From Terriglobia bacterium (GTDB taxonomy: Bacteria; Acidobacteriota; Terriglobia; UBA7540): a stretch of 33,480 nucleotides of DNA. Location: positions 1-33,480 of the forward strand of contig JASHOS010000240.1 of NCBI GenBank assembly GCA_030040995.1, read 5' to 3'. Shown one piece after another: positions 15,831-24,037 of this stretch; the stretch's first letter is position 1; each line of letters opens with the position of its first letter. Under the pieces are notes generated by a model, which made no database searches, was not told the origin of the DNA, and was given only the letters and a program-made list of their open reading frames with translations. A program made the translations under genes and the position numbers.

Positions 15831-16070
15831 TTTGTAGCGCAGCGCGGCCTTGCGGCCGCAACCAAAGCCAGAGGGAAATCTTGCCCCCGCCCCCTTGGGG
15901 GAGAGGGCGGTGCGCAGCGCCGGGCCTGCGCCCACCGAAGGTCGCTTACGCTCCAGAGCTTCAGCGACGGAGCGGCTCCTGCCCGCAGGCGGGTGAGGGG
16001 GTCGCCAAAAAGCTTGCTAAAAAACAAGACTTTACGGTATTGCAATGCAGGGCTCGCTTTTTAGCCCTGT
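15831..16070. repeat. Long dispersed repeat, copy 2
   Basis: The edge GTAGCGCAG, then 'CTTGCGGCCGCAACCAAA', CCC.../GGG-type stems and the 84-bp core at 15922-16005 that matches 5743-5826 with one mismatch. It ends in AAAACAAGACTTTACGG, similar to the end of copy 1 (AAAACAAGATTTCACGA), and a CAGGGCT/AGCCCTG hairpin. A third, much more diverged edge is at 25555-25590. Confidence 0.8.
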
Positions 16071-16212
16071 CATGATGGGCCGTTGGCCCGCGAAAGCAAA
16101 TGAAAATGCTCCTTGTCGGCGGATGAACTGACGGCGCCATAAGTCTTTCTTGTTCAGCAGATCCATGCTCAAGCCAGGAGCATTTTCAAGGCTGCGGTTT
16201 GTCATTGCACGA

Positions 16213-16249
16213 AAAAGCCGCAGCGTTACAAGGCGAACGCTGCGCTACA
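16213..16249. repeat. Variable-stem hairpin family member
   Basis: AAAGCCGCAGCGTT, a loop containing ACAAGGCG, then AACGCTGCGCTAC: a perfect 9-bp stem (16219-16227 with 16236-16244). It shares the frame GCCGCAG...AAGGC...CTGCGCTAC with the copies at 23656 and 25937, while the inner stem differs. Confidence 0.7.
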
Positions 16250-16593
16250 ACCGCCCCTATCCGGACTTTGACGCAACCCTGGGCCAAGGGGTAATCTGCG
16301 TAATCAGTGCAATCTGTGGAATGCCTTTCCAGGTTTCATTGCCGGAAGCCCAAGCTCGAAGCGATCCGCATGGCAAGTTGGGGCGCTGTACTCAGTTTGG
16401 ACTGGGTGCGCTCGCAGAACCGGAAACGTTGGTCGGGTTTGTGGCAGTCGCGCGTGAAAGTGTTTGGCGATCTGGAAAGCCAGAAGGCGCTCGATGCCGC
16501 ATTCCGCCCTCCGGGAATTGAGACCCGTGTGCCGGGTCCGCTCATCTTATTATTGAGTGCGGCGGAACAGCGTCCGGGCCAGAGCAAAACCGT

Positions 16594-17211
16594 TTGAAAC
16601 TCGCCCTCCATCACCTTTACATTGTATTCTCACACCTCGGCGGTTTCGGTCTCCTCTCTCTCGGGATCGTCGACTCTTCCTTTCTCTTCATCCCTCTGGG
16701 AAACGATCTGCTGGTTATTGCGATGAGCGCGCAAAAGCACGTCCTGATGCCCTATTACGCAGTCATGGCCGCTGCCGGCTCAGTGCTGGGCTGCTTGACG
16801 GTTGACTTGGTATGCAGGAAGGGCGGCGAAAAAGAACTGGAAAAGCGTGTCTCCAAGAAGCGCCTGAATTACGTAAAGAAGCAGCTTGAAAAAGATGCTC
16901 CCTGGGCGCTGGCGTTTGCTTCACTGATGCCGCCGCCTTTTCCTTTCACTCCTTTTGTAATTGTTTCCTCCGCACTCCAATATCCCCGGCGCAAACTCCT
17001 TGGAGTGATTGGGGCAGCCCGCCTGGTTCGTTTCTCCATCGAAGGTGTCCTTGCAATCCTCGTCGGCCGCAGGCTCCTCCGCGCCGCCACGTCTCCGGCT
17101 TTCGAATACGCCATCGGCATCTTGATCGTCATTTGCATTGCGGGAAGCGCGATCTCGGTGTATCGGTGGGTGTCGCAAAGCAAGGGCAGCGCGCGCAAAG
17201 TGCGAAAGTAA
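16594..17211 (+). CDS. VTT-domain (YqaA/DedA-like) membrane protein
   Basis: 205 residues starting at a TTG, since no ATG or GTG fits upstream of the conserved region. The ribosome-binding site is weak. Signature parts are 'GLLSLGIVDSSFLFIPLGNDLLVIAMSA' at ~18-45, 'AAGSVLGCLTVDLVCRKGGE' at ~59-78, and 'LAFASLMPPPFPFTPFVIVSSALQYPRRKLLGVIGAARLVRF' at ~106-147. The last contains the proline-rich membrane-inserting segment and Arg of the DedA/VTT superfamily. Four to five helices are visible. Family members are thought to handle lipid flipping or ion-coupled export. The precise substrate here is not known. It is convergent with the CBS gene, 16 bp apart, with no clear terminator. Confidence 0.86.
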   Translation: MKLALHHLYIVFSHLGGFGLLSLGIVDSSFLFIPLGNDLLVIAMSAQKHVLMPYYAVMAAAGSVLGCLTVDLVCRKGGEKELEKRVSKKRLNYVKKQLEKDAPWALAFASLMPPPFPFTPFVIVSSALQYPRRKLLGVIGAARLVRFSIEGVLAILVGRRLLRAATSPAFEYAIGILIVICIAGSAISVYRWVSQSKGSARKVRK

Positions 17212-17227
17212 GCTCTCGCCGCTCGGC

Positions 17228-18616
17228 TCATCCGCGCATTTCGACCAGGTGCGAAATGGCGTGGAGGAGGTCGTATTTGGTAAGGATTTGGTATTGCCCG
17301 CCGCCGAGATCAACAAACACCGCCGGGCACTCGCGCGTGATGTGGGCGGTGATCTGATCCATCGTTGCCGAGGGCGCGACCACCGGGAACGCGGCGCCCA
17401 TCACCTCGCGTACAACCACTTTTTTCAGATCTTTGCCATCGAGCGCCAGATTCAGGATGTCATCCTCAAAGATCGCGCCCACCGGCTGGCCCGCATCGAA
17501 CACAGGCAACTGGGAAAAATCGTGACTTTGCATCAGCTCGAGGGCCGTTGCCACCGGGTCAGCAGGCGCCGCCTTGACGAGCTCGCCCGGCTGGCCAAGG
17601 TCGGCGCGGGCGTGGAGAATCCCCTGAGCGGTCCATGGAAGGGAAGACTCCAGGTAACGGTTGTCCCTCATCCACTCGCTGTTATAGACCTTGCTGAGGT
17701 AGCGCAGTCCGGTGTCCGGGATAAAAACCACCATGAGGTCCTGGGCAGTAAGCTCGGGCAGCACCTGTGCGGCGGCGGCCATGGCGGTGCCTGCCGAGCC
17801 CCCTGCGAAGATGCCTTCCATGCGAGCTAGCCGGCGCGCCCAGAGGAATGAATCCTTGTCCGTCACGCGGCGTACATCGTCAATGACGCTGAAGTCGAGC
17901 GTCGTCGGGAAAAAATCCTCGCCAATCCCTTCCACCTTGTAAGGCTCGCCTTTGATCACTTCACCACGATGAAAAAAGTCGTAGAGGATCGAGCCGGCGG
18001 GATCGGCGCCGATGATTTTGATATCGGGATTGCGTTCCTTAAGATACCGCCCGACGCCCGTGATCGTTCCTCCAGTACCCATGCCTGCGACAAAATGGGT
18101 GAGGTGGCCTTCGCAGTCCTCCCAGATCTCCGGGCCGGTCGTCTGATAGTGGATTTCGGGATTAGCCGGATTATGGTACTGATCAGGGTGGTAGGCGTTG
18201 GGAATTTCGCGGCCGAGTTTTTCGACGACGGAGTGATAGCTGCGTGGGTCTTCGGGAGCAACAGCCGTCGGGCAAACAATCACTTCGGCTCCCAACGCCT
18301 TAAGTGCGTCCACTTTTTCCCGAGACTGCTTGTCCGCCATGGTGAAAATCGCTTTGTATCCGCGCACCGCCGCCACCAGCGCCAGTCCCATACCGGTGTT
18401 TCCCGAGGTTCCCTCCACTAGCGTTCCGCCGGGCTTCAGCCAGCCTTTGCGCTCCGCCTCGTCCACCATTGCCGTGCCGATGCGGTCCTTTACGCTTCCG
18501 CCCGGATTCAAGTAGTCGCACTTGGCCCAGACTTCGCCCAGGCAGCCGCGCGCCGCGCGATGGAGTCTGATGAGGGGGGTATGGCCGATTGCTTCGAGGA
18601 TGCTGTTATATCGCAT
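17228..18616 (-). CDS. Cystathionine beta-synthase (PLP enzyme with CBS-domain pair)
   Basis: 462 residues from the ATG at 18616 (AGGG about 12 bases upstream). It makes cystathionine from homocysteine and serine in transsulfuration. The PLP fold-type II core has the pyridoxal-binding lysine K43 in NPGGSVKDR, GTSGNTG at 69-75 and GMGTGGTITG. 'PTAVAPEDPRSYHSV' and 'TTGPEIWEDCEGHLTHFVAG' are diagnostic for CBS rather than cysteine synthase. The C-terminal third holds two CBS repeats (~340-395 and ~405-460), with 'HDFSQLPVFDAGQPVGAIFEDDIL' in the first. Length and layout match actinobacterial CBS. No heme-binding N-terminus is present. Neighbours do not include cystathionine gamma-lyase, so the pathway context is elsewhere. 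The long upstream frame to 18985 is not used. Confidence 0.95.
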   Translation of the reverse strand: MRYNSILEAIGHTPLIRLHRAARGCLGEVWAKCDYLNPGGSVKDRIGTAMVDEAERKGWLKPGGTLVEGTSGNTGMGLALVAAVRGYKAIFTMADKQSREKVDALKALGAEVIVCPTAVAPEDPRSYHSVVEKLGREIPNAYHPDQYHNPANPEIHYQTTGPEIWEDCEGHLTHFVAGMGTGGTITGVGRYLKERNPDIKIIGADPAGSILYDFFHRGEVIKGEPYKVEGIGEDFFPTTLDFSVIDDVRRVTDKDSFLWARRLARMEGIFAGGSAGTAMAAAAQVLPELTAQDLMVVFIPDTGLRYLSKVYNSEWMRDNRYLESSLPWTAQGILHARADLGQPGELVKAAPADPVATALELMQSHDFSQLPVFDAGQPVGAIFEDDILNLALDGKDLKKVVVREVMGAAFPVVAPSATMDQITAHITRECPAVFVDLGGGQYQILTKYDLLHAISHLVEMRG

Positions 18617-18846
18617 GATAGTCACTGCCCTGCAACGGGAAGCCGCCCTGATTATAGCCGAATGTGCGGAAATAGGGTCTATCTTGGTTGCGTAAGTACG
18701 CGCGTAACGTCGGTTGTGTATCGGCCGCTCACGTCGCTTTAAGCTGCTGAATATGAAAGGCTTAAATGAGCAGCATTGATTTCGCGGCACTACCGGCGCT
18801 AATATGCAATCGCGTCCCTGCGCGCCGCTAGGCTCTGAGGTGTAAA

Positions 18847-19383
18847 ATGACTGACGATATTTCGGATTCCTATCTCGAAGAAGCCCGGGACCTGTTCCGC
18901 ACGTACAAAAAGATGGCGGAATCGGCGATGTCGCAAGTGACCGGCTCTGATCTGTCGCGCCAGCTCGATGACGAGTCGAACTCAATTGCCACTATCGCCA
19001 AGCACATCGCGGGCAACCTGCGCTCGCGCTGGACAGATTTTCTTACGAGCGACGGAGAAAAGCCGGATCGCCGGCGCGATTCTGAGTTTGAGGTGTCGGC
19101 GGTAACGCGGGACGAAATGATGGCGTCGTGGGAGGCGGGCTGGAATGCGCTATTCTACGCGCTCGATTCACTGTCCGGCAAAGATCTCGGCCGCACCGTT
19201 TATATCCGTGGCCAGGCGCATTCGGTGCTCAAGGCCATCCAGCGATCGGTTACTCACACGGCTTCTCACGTCGGCCAGATTGTGTTCCTGGCAAAGCATC
19301 TTTGCGGATCTAATTGGAAGACGCTCAGCATTGCACGCGGAAAATCCGAAGAGTTCACTCGCAAGCTTGCTCATCAACCGTGA
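18847..19383 (+). CDS. DinB/YfiT-like metal-binding protein (DUF1572 type)
   Basis: 178 residues with GAGGTG seven bases before the ATG. It is a helical bundle with the three-histidine metal site of the DinB superfamily: H53 (in IAKHIAGN), H137 and H141 (in SVTHTASHVGQIVFLAKH). 'NLRSRWTDFLTSDGEKPDRRRDSEF' after the first His is typical of the DUF1572 branch. In the wider superfamily such proteins use thiols such as bacillithiol as cofactors. That is of interest because bshA is in the same window, but no direct link is seen here. It is divergent from the CBS gene, with a 230-bp gap. Confidence 0.9.
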   Translation: MTDDISDSYLEEARDLFRTYKKMAESAMSQVTGSDLSRQLDDESNSIATIAKHIAGNLRSRWTDFLTSDGEKPDRRRDSEFEVSAVTRDEMMASWEAGWNALFYALDSLSGKDLGRTVYIRGQAHSVLKAIQRSVTHTASHVGQIVFLAKHLCGSNWKTLSIARGKSEEFTRKLAHQP

Positions 19384-20213
19384 CCCAGATTCAACCTCGC
19401 CTCGCCAGCCATACACTTTGTCATTCAGAGCGCAGCGAAGAATCCCCGTATTTCGCCCTTAAAAAGGCGGGGGTGGGGGCGACGACATAGAAAGCGATGT
19501 CCTCTCCGTCCCGTTAAAGTCCTATTATTAGTTGTCATGTTGCTTCGCGACACCGTGAAGCATGAAAATAATCCGACCACCATGAATGCTTGCGAATGCT
19601 TGCTGTTGACAAGCGTCCGTCAGATAGTTTACCATTTAGTTACCATGCTGGAAGGTCCGGTCTCGCTCGAAGCAGTCGGCAAGTCCGGCTCCCCCTCGCG
19701 AGTTATCCCTCCTGCCGTCCACGCCGATGCCTGTGCCCGAGCCTGCAAATTCAATCCGAAGGATCTCCCGCGGTTGTCATTAGCGATGATCTCCAGCCAG
19801 TATTCAGGAACCACGTTTAGACAGTCCCCTATCAAACTCCATTGCCAACCAGGAAATCCTCCCTGCTCTGCCACCCGAACGAACAGAAAAGATTAAAATT
19901 ACCGAACGAAGCTGTTATGTTATTGAAAACAAAGGCCCGAATATTAGAAAAATGGACTAACCCGTTATGTTTATGAAAACAATAAACTTATCTCGATATA
20001 TCTGCTAAATATCTGGAATCAAATCACTTATGCAAGCGTGGAAACCAAGACCGCAGCCCCAGGGGAGAAGGTTGCGAGCGGAGCGAGTCGCGATGGAGGG
20101 CGGATGAGGGGTCTCGTAACCGTTCAGGTGGACTTTTACGTGACCCCGGTCTTCAGGACAAAATCGCAGTGTGGCCGGGTGTACAGGCGAGTTTGACGCG
20201 CACGGGCGGCAGC
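19384..20213. other. 830-bp gap, no gene recognised
   Basis: It starts with a short repeat-like stretch near 19421 (TCATTCAGAGCGCAGCGAAG), a sequence type often dispersed in these genomes. It holds a 10-bp direct duplication GAATGCTTGC at 19584-19603 and a repeated TTACCAT near 19627-19645. A TTGACA at 19608 has only a weak -10 companion. At 19885-20035 it becomes distinctly AT-rich compared with its surroundings and has two near-copies of a 17-base site 50 bp apart (19914 and 19964). Open frames here have no family resemblance. Confidence 0.5.
19914..19984. repeat. AT-rich direct repeat pair, 50-bp period
   Basis: GTTATGTTATTGAAAAC at 19914 and GTTATGTTTATGAAAAC at 19964 differ at two of 17 positions. 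The 50-bp spacing is close to five helical turns, so both lie on the same DNA face. They could be protein-binding sites. No neighbouring gene obviously uses them, since the large permease reads toward this region. Confidence 0.5.
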
Positions 20214-22685
20214 CTATTCCGCGCGCAAGACGTCCACCGGATTCACGCGAGCGGCGCGGCGGGAAGGGAGGTAGCTCGCGAGCGCGGCCGTGGCCATGAG
20301 ACCGGCCGGGACGGCAATATAAGTAACGAGGTCGGTTGGCTTCACTCCGAAGAGCAGCGAAGACATAAAACGCATCAGTACCAGGGAACCTGCCAGGCCG
20401 CAGACGACGCCGGCGCCGGTCAACCACAAAGCATGGCGAACAAACATTCTCGTCAGTTCGTGCTGCTGTGCGCCGAGTGCCATGCGAATGCCAATCTCCC
20501 GCCTGCGCTGCGATACTGAATAAGCGATCACGCCGTACAGCCCCACCATACCCAGTAGCAGGGCCATGCCGCCTGCCAGTGCCAGCATGACCAGCGTGAA
20601 CGAAGTGCGCGCCATCGATTTGCGGTAGTAGTACGCAAGCGTGTGGACACTCGAAAGCGGGAGATTCGGATCTTGAGACCACACCGTTTGCCGGACTTCA
20701 TTCATCAAACTTTGCGAGCCGGCCAGCGGGCTGCGCATGGCGAACGAGACGTCACGCTGCACTTCGACCGGGTCCTCTTCAAAGTGCGCCCTCAGGATGG
20801 GCCAGTAAACGGACGGAGGGGCGGGCTGATCCATGCCGTCGTCGTGAACATTACCTACCACGCCCACAATCTCGCGCCAATCGTCTTTGGGGCCTGGCCG
20901 GATTTGCTTTCCGAGCGCGCTCGCCGGATCGTGCCAAGTCGCGCGCGCGACGTTTTCTGAGACGATGGCCACGGGAAGCTTGTTGTAAATATCGCTCCAG
21001 GTGAGATCGCGGCCGGCAATGAGAGGAATCCCCATGGTCTTGAAGAACCCGGGGGAAATGAACCTGTACCGGCGAAGTGGAGGGAGTTGGCCGCGGGCAT
21101 AAGTCTTGTCTCTGGCGTAGACCACATCTTCCGAATAATTTCCGTCCATGGGAACACCGCTAGAGATGGCCGCGGACGTAACGCCGGGAAGCGCCTTGAT
21201 CTTCTGCAAGATATCCTGCTCCATGCGGATTACGTTTTCGGGCGCCTTCACATCCGTATCAGGAACGAAGAGGCGGAAGGTTTGCAATCCGGCAGGAGCA
21301 ACGAATCCCGGCTGCACTTGGGTCAATGCGTGGAAGGTGCGGATCATCAGCCCCGAGCTGATCAGCAGGACGAGCGCTAATGCCACCTGCGCGATCACCA
21401 GGCCGCTCCTGGCCCGCCGCCGCCCGCGGCTCTGGCTCAGCGACCGTCCTGCCTCGCGTAACCCGGTTACCAGGCGCGCGCCCGCATACTTCAGCACCGG
21501 AATCGACCCAAACAGAAGGCTTGCGACGAGCGAGACGGCCAGCGTGAACAGCAACACGGTTCCATCGATCCGGATTTCGTTTAGCCGTGGCACACTCGTT
21601 GGGGCCATGGCCAGCAGCACGCGCAAAGCTCCGTCAGCGATGCCCAGACCAAGTACGCCGCCCAAGAGCGCCAGAACGAGGCTTTCGAGCAAGAGCTCGC
21701 CAGCGATGCGCGTGCGCGTGGCGCCTAGCGCGGCACGGATCGCCAACTCCTGCTGGCGTCCTTCGGCTCGGACCAAAAGCAGGTTGGCGACGTTCGCGCA
21801 GGCGATGAGCAGAACCAAGCCAATGCCTCCCATTAACACCCACAACAGTTTGCTCACGTCGCCTACGACATCTTGCTTGAGCGTCCGGACGCGCGGTCCC
21901 AGGCGCGCGTTTTGAAATAGCTTCACGCTAAATCCCGGCGGCGGCGGGAAAGTTCTCAGTACGATCGGGATCATTCGCGCCACATCGGCGTTGGCTTGCG
22001 CCAGGGTGACGCCAGGCTTGAGACGGGCTATGGCTTGATCACTGAAGTTACCCAGATACGTCGTGGCGCGGTCAATTTTTAACGGCAGGATTAATGGCGG
22101 AATTGGGCCATCCAGGAAGGTGAAGGTTTGCGGAAGCACGCCGATGATCTGCCGGGGCTTTCCGTCCACATCGAGCGTTTTCCCGACCACCGAGCGATCG
22201 CCTCCGAACTTCGTCCGCCAGTAGCCATACGTCAGCATCACGGTTTCGGGGCTGCCCGGCAAATCGTCGCTGCGCGTGAACCAGCGCCCCAGCAGGGGCC
22301 GTATCCCGAGATTGGAAAGCACGCCATCCGTCACGTCTAAGGCATGCACGTGTTCGGGCGCTCCTCTTCCGGTTACGTTCACCGAATCGCCACCATAAAG
22401 GCCAATATCCTGAAAGGCGTGGCTTTGCTCGCGATAGACGAAGTACATGGATCGACATGCCCCTACATCATCGAGGCCGAAGCCGGGAGCGGTAGTTGAA
22501 ACGTTTACCAGTTCCTCTGGGTGAGGGTAAGGCAGGGGCTTGAGGAGCACGCCTTCGACAATGCTGAAGATCGCCGTATTCGCTCCTATGCCCAAGGCGA
22601 TCGTAACCAGCGCGATGGCCGTGAACATTGGTGTGCGGCCAAAGCGCCGCAGAACCTGCCGGAGTTGACTGGTGAAGGATTTCAT
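20214..22685 (-). CDS. MacB/FtsX-type orphan permease (Acidobacterial duplicated permease family)
   Basis: 823 residues with GGAGG seven bases before the ATG. The N-terminal leader 'RRFGRTPMFTAIALVTIALGIGANTAIFSIVEGVLLKPLPYP' opens a MacB periplasmic core (~50-250). It is followed by a first FtsX membrane block (~285-435, including 'LLLIACANVANLLLVRAEGRQQELAIRAALGATRTRI') and a linker. A second periplasmic core (~465-660) and a second FtsX block (~690-823) have 'LYGVIAYSVSQRRREIGIRMALGAQ'. This duplicated layout with no fused ATPase is typical of the large family of orphan permeases in Acidobacteria. It may serve efflux or a mechanochemical role with an ATPase encoded elsewhere. None is adjacent. 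The gap to its 5' side holds the REP-flanked transposase. Confidence 0.93.
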   Translation of the reverse strand: MKSFTSQLRQVLRRFGRTPMFTAIALVTIALGIGANTAIFSIVEGVLLKPLPYPHPEELVNVSTTAPGFGLDDVGACRSMYFVYREQSHAFQDIGLYGGDSVNVTGRGAPEHVHALDVTDGVLSNLGIRPLLGRWFTRSDDLPGSPETVMLTYGYWRTKFGGDRSVVGKTLDVDGKPRQIIGVLPQTFTFLDGPIPPLILPLKIDRATTYLGNFSDQAIARLKPGVTLAQANADVARMIPIVLRTFPPPPGFSVKLFQNARLGPRVRTLKQDVVGDVSKLLWVLMGGIGLVLLIACANVANLLLVRAEGRQQELAIRAALGATRTRIAGELLLESLVLALLGGVLGLGIADGALRVLLAMAPTSVPRLNEIRIDGTVLLFTLAVSLVASLLFGSIPVLKYAGARLVTGLREAGRSLSQSRGRRRARSGLVIAQVALALVLLISSGLMIRTFHALTQVQPGFVAPAGLQTFRLFVPDTDVKAPENVIRMEQDILQKIKALPGVTSAAISSGVPMDGNYSEDVVYARDKTYARGQLPPLRRYRFISPGFFKTMGIPLIAGRDLTWSDIYNKLPVAIVSENVARATWHDPASALGKQIRPGPKDDWREIVGVVGNVHDDGMDQPAPPSVYWPILRAHFEEDPVEVQRDVSFAMRSPLAGSQSLMNEVRQTVWSQDPNLPLSSVHTLAYYYRKSMARTSFTLVMLALAGGMALLLGMVGLYGVIAYSVSQRRREIGIRMALGAQQHELTRMFVRHALWLTGAGVVCGLAGSLVLMRFMSSLLFGVKPTDLVTYIAVPAGLMATAALASYLPSRRAARVNPVDVLRAE

Positions 22686-22748
22686 GAGCTTACCTCCCGT
22701 GGCCGGATGAAGTGCTCGTTGTAGCAGATGGGTGAAGCCCTATGGGTC

Positions 22749-23479
22749 TTAACCTAAGGCTCTCGACCTGCCTGTTGCCCGGAGGGCAACACCGTGAGTA
22801 GCCGTAGGTGAAACCTACGGAAACAGAGCGAACGACGGGAAAAGCAGCAACTCCGCAGGGGTTGACCCGGAGGTACAATCGTCGCGTGTCGACCTTCACC
22901 GCCGTCGCTTATCACATTGTCTTTTCCACCAAAGATCGTGCCCCAGTTCTCCTCCGCCCGGACGGCCGCTCGGACTTGTTTCGCTACATCCGCGGAATCA
23001 TCGAAAACCGTGACGGGCATCTTTATCGGATCAACGGAGTGAAGGATCACCTGCACATTCTTACCAGCTTGCATCCTACCGTCAGCCTGGCCGATTTTGT
23101 TAAAGACATCAAGACCGGTTCGGCGCGCTGGATCAAGCAGAACCGAGTCTTCCCAGGGCTCTCGCAGGCAGGAGGGCTACAGCGCGTTTACCTGTTCGAA
23201 GCAGGATTTGCCGGGCCTTATCGAGTACATCAAACGACAACAGGAGCACCACCGCAAGACGACCTTCGAAGAGGAATACTGCAAACTGCTGGCTGACGCC
23301 GGGATCGAATTCGATGAACGCTATCTATTCTGAGAAGCTGTACGGCCCCTTCAGGGTCGCATCCTGATGGTGCATCTGTTTCCGTAGGTTTCACCTACGC
23401 ATTCACGGCGCGGCCCCTGTCGGGGCCGGAACAACAGACACTGAACAGACCAGCCGGGCCATCTGCAAGATTAGGTTAA
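22749..23479. mobile_element. REP-flanked Y1 transposase unit
   Basis: A 731-bp unit whose left and right ends are inverted copies of each other. The outer ends are TTAACCTAA (22749-22757) and TTAGGTTAA (23471-23479). Inside these come GC-rich hairpins: GTTGCCC/GGGCAAC at 22773-22789 and GGCCCC/GGGGCC near 23411-23424. Next comes CGTAGGTGAAACCTACGG (22803-22820, and inverted at 23382-23399). Both ends share the order outer sequence, hairpin, CCGTGA, REP stem, AAACAGA. The middle carries the frameshifted transposase. It resembles a RAYT and its REP substrates packed as one unit. Confidence 0.82.
22886..23333 (+). pseudogene. Frameshifted Y1/IS200-like transposase (RAYT type)
   Basis: The GTG start at 22886 has GGAGG about 11 bases upstream. 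The first frame reads STFTAVAYHIVFSTKDRAPV and then 'INGVKDHLHILTSLHPTVSLADFVKDIKTGSARWIKQN'. It contains the HUH motif with H55 and H57. From about 23165 the family sequence continues in another frame as 'QEGYSAFTCSKQDLPGLIEYIKRQQEHHRKTTFEEEYCKLLADAGIEFDERYLF', where the expected catalytic tyrosine lies in 'LIEYIKRQ'. A one-base loss in the CTCTCGCAGGCAGGAG stretch at 23160-23175 would explain the shift. As it stands the product would lack the tyrosine. Either the gene is dead, or programmed frameshifting or a sequencing error is involved. These enzymes nick single-stranded DNA at REP hairpins, and matching hairpins flank this copy. Confidence 0.88.
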
Positions 23480-24037
23480 CGCTCATGGGGCGACAGCCCT
23501 GGGTTGGTCGGAGACCCCGAAGATTAATACGCTAGCGTTGAACGAAAGTTCCGAAGAATTCGACGGAACAGCCGCTCATATCGCTCCCGCGACACCCGCC
23601 TTTATTGGGAATTTCAGCCAGTCGTGTCTCGAAACCATCCGAAATGGGCCAAAAACGAGCCGCAGAGTTACAAGGCAACACTGCGCTACCTCCGCCCTGT
23701 GATCGCCCGGGGTCTCAGCGCCCAAATCCGAGGGGCGATTGCAATCTGGGGCTGTCGGGTGTATGTTAGCGGGCAGGTGGAAGGTTCATAACGGGAGTTC
23801 CGGATGAGGGAGTTTTTCGTCAAACCTGTTACAGATTACTCACGTATTTGCGCTAACTGAGCGCTGTCGGCGGGATCCGAGGTTTTTTCCGGAATTCGGA
23901 AAAGGGGCAGCGTTAAGCAACCATCCTTCACTACTACTATTCTACATGAGAATTGTGAGCAGGGGCGCGGCGTGCCGCGCCTATAAACGAATGCGCCTGA
24001 GCCAGCCGGAAGTAGAGAGCCGGCGTCGGGAGGAGAT
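23480..24037. other. Gene-free region before the repeat-rich PEP-CTERM gene
   Basis: It contains CCGAAGATTAATACG followed by 'TAGCGTTGAACGAAAG' at 23517-23549, the same phrase as at 25848-25878 after a copy of the large element. It also holds a variable-stem hairpin at 23656-23690. The rest, including a CTACTACTATTCTA stretch at 23930, has no family resemblance. A promoter for the PEP-CTERM gene probably lies in the last 150 bases. Confidence 0.5.
23656..23690. repeat. Variable-stem hairpin family member
   Basis: GAGCCGCAGAGTT, loop ACAAGGC, then AACACTGCGCTACC. The stem CGCAGAGTT/AACACTGCG has one A-A mismatch. The frame is the same as at 16213 and 25937. Confidence 0.65.

Larger units (their letters stand above)
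15439..16593. other. Gene-free 1.15-kb region with several repeats
   Basis: I find no convincing gene. Short open frames here are low-complexity or translate repeats. The contents are: a copy of the long dispersed repeat at 15831-16070; a perfect 12-bp inverted repeat GAAAATGCTCCT (16102-16113 and 16176-16187) around a 62-bp unit; and a variable-stem hairpin at 16213-16249. The leading half, 15440-15830, has no recognised feature. Confidence 0.6.

Noticed and set aside
19537-19896. 119-codon plus-strand frame in the AT-rich gap, and the opposing minus frame
   Set aside because: Neither has a ribosome-binding site or any recognisable domain, and the region looks like spacer DNA.
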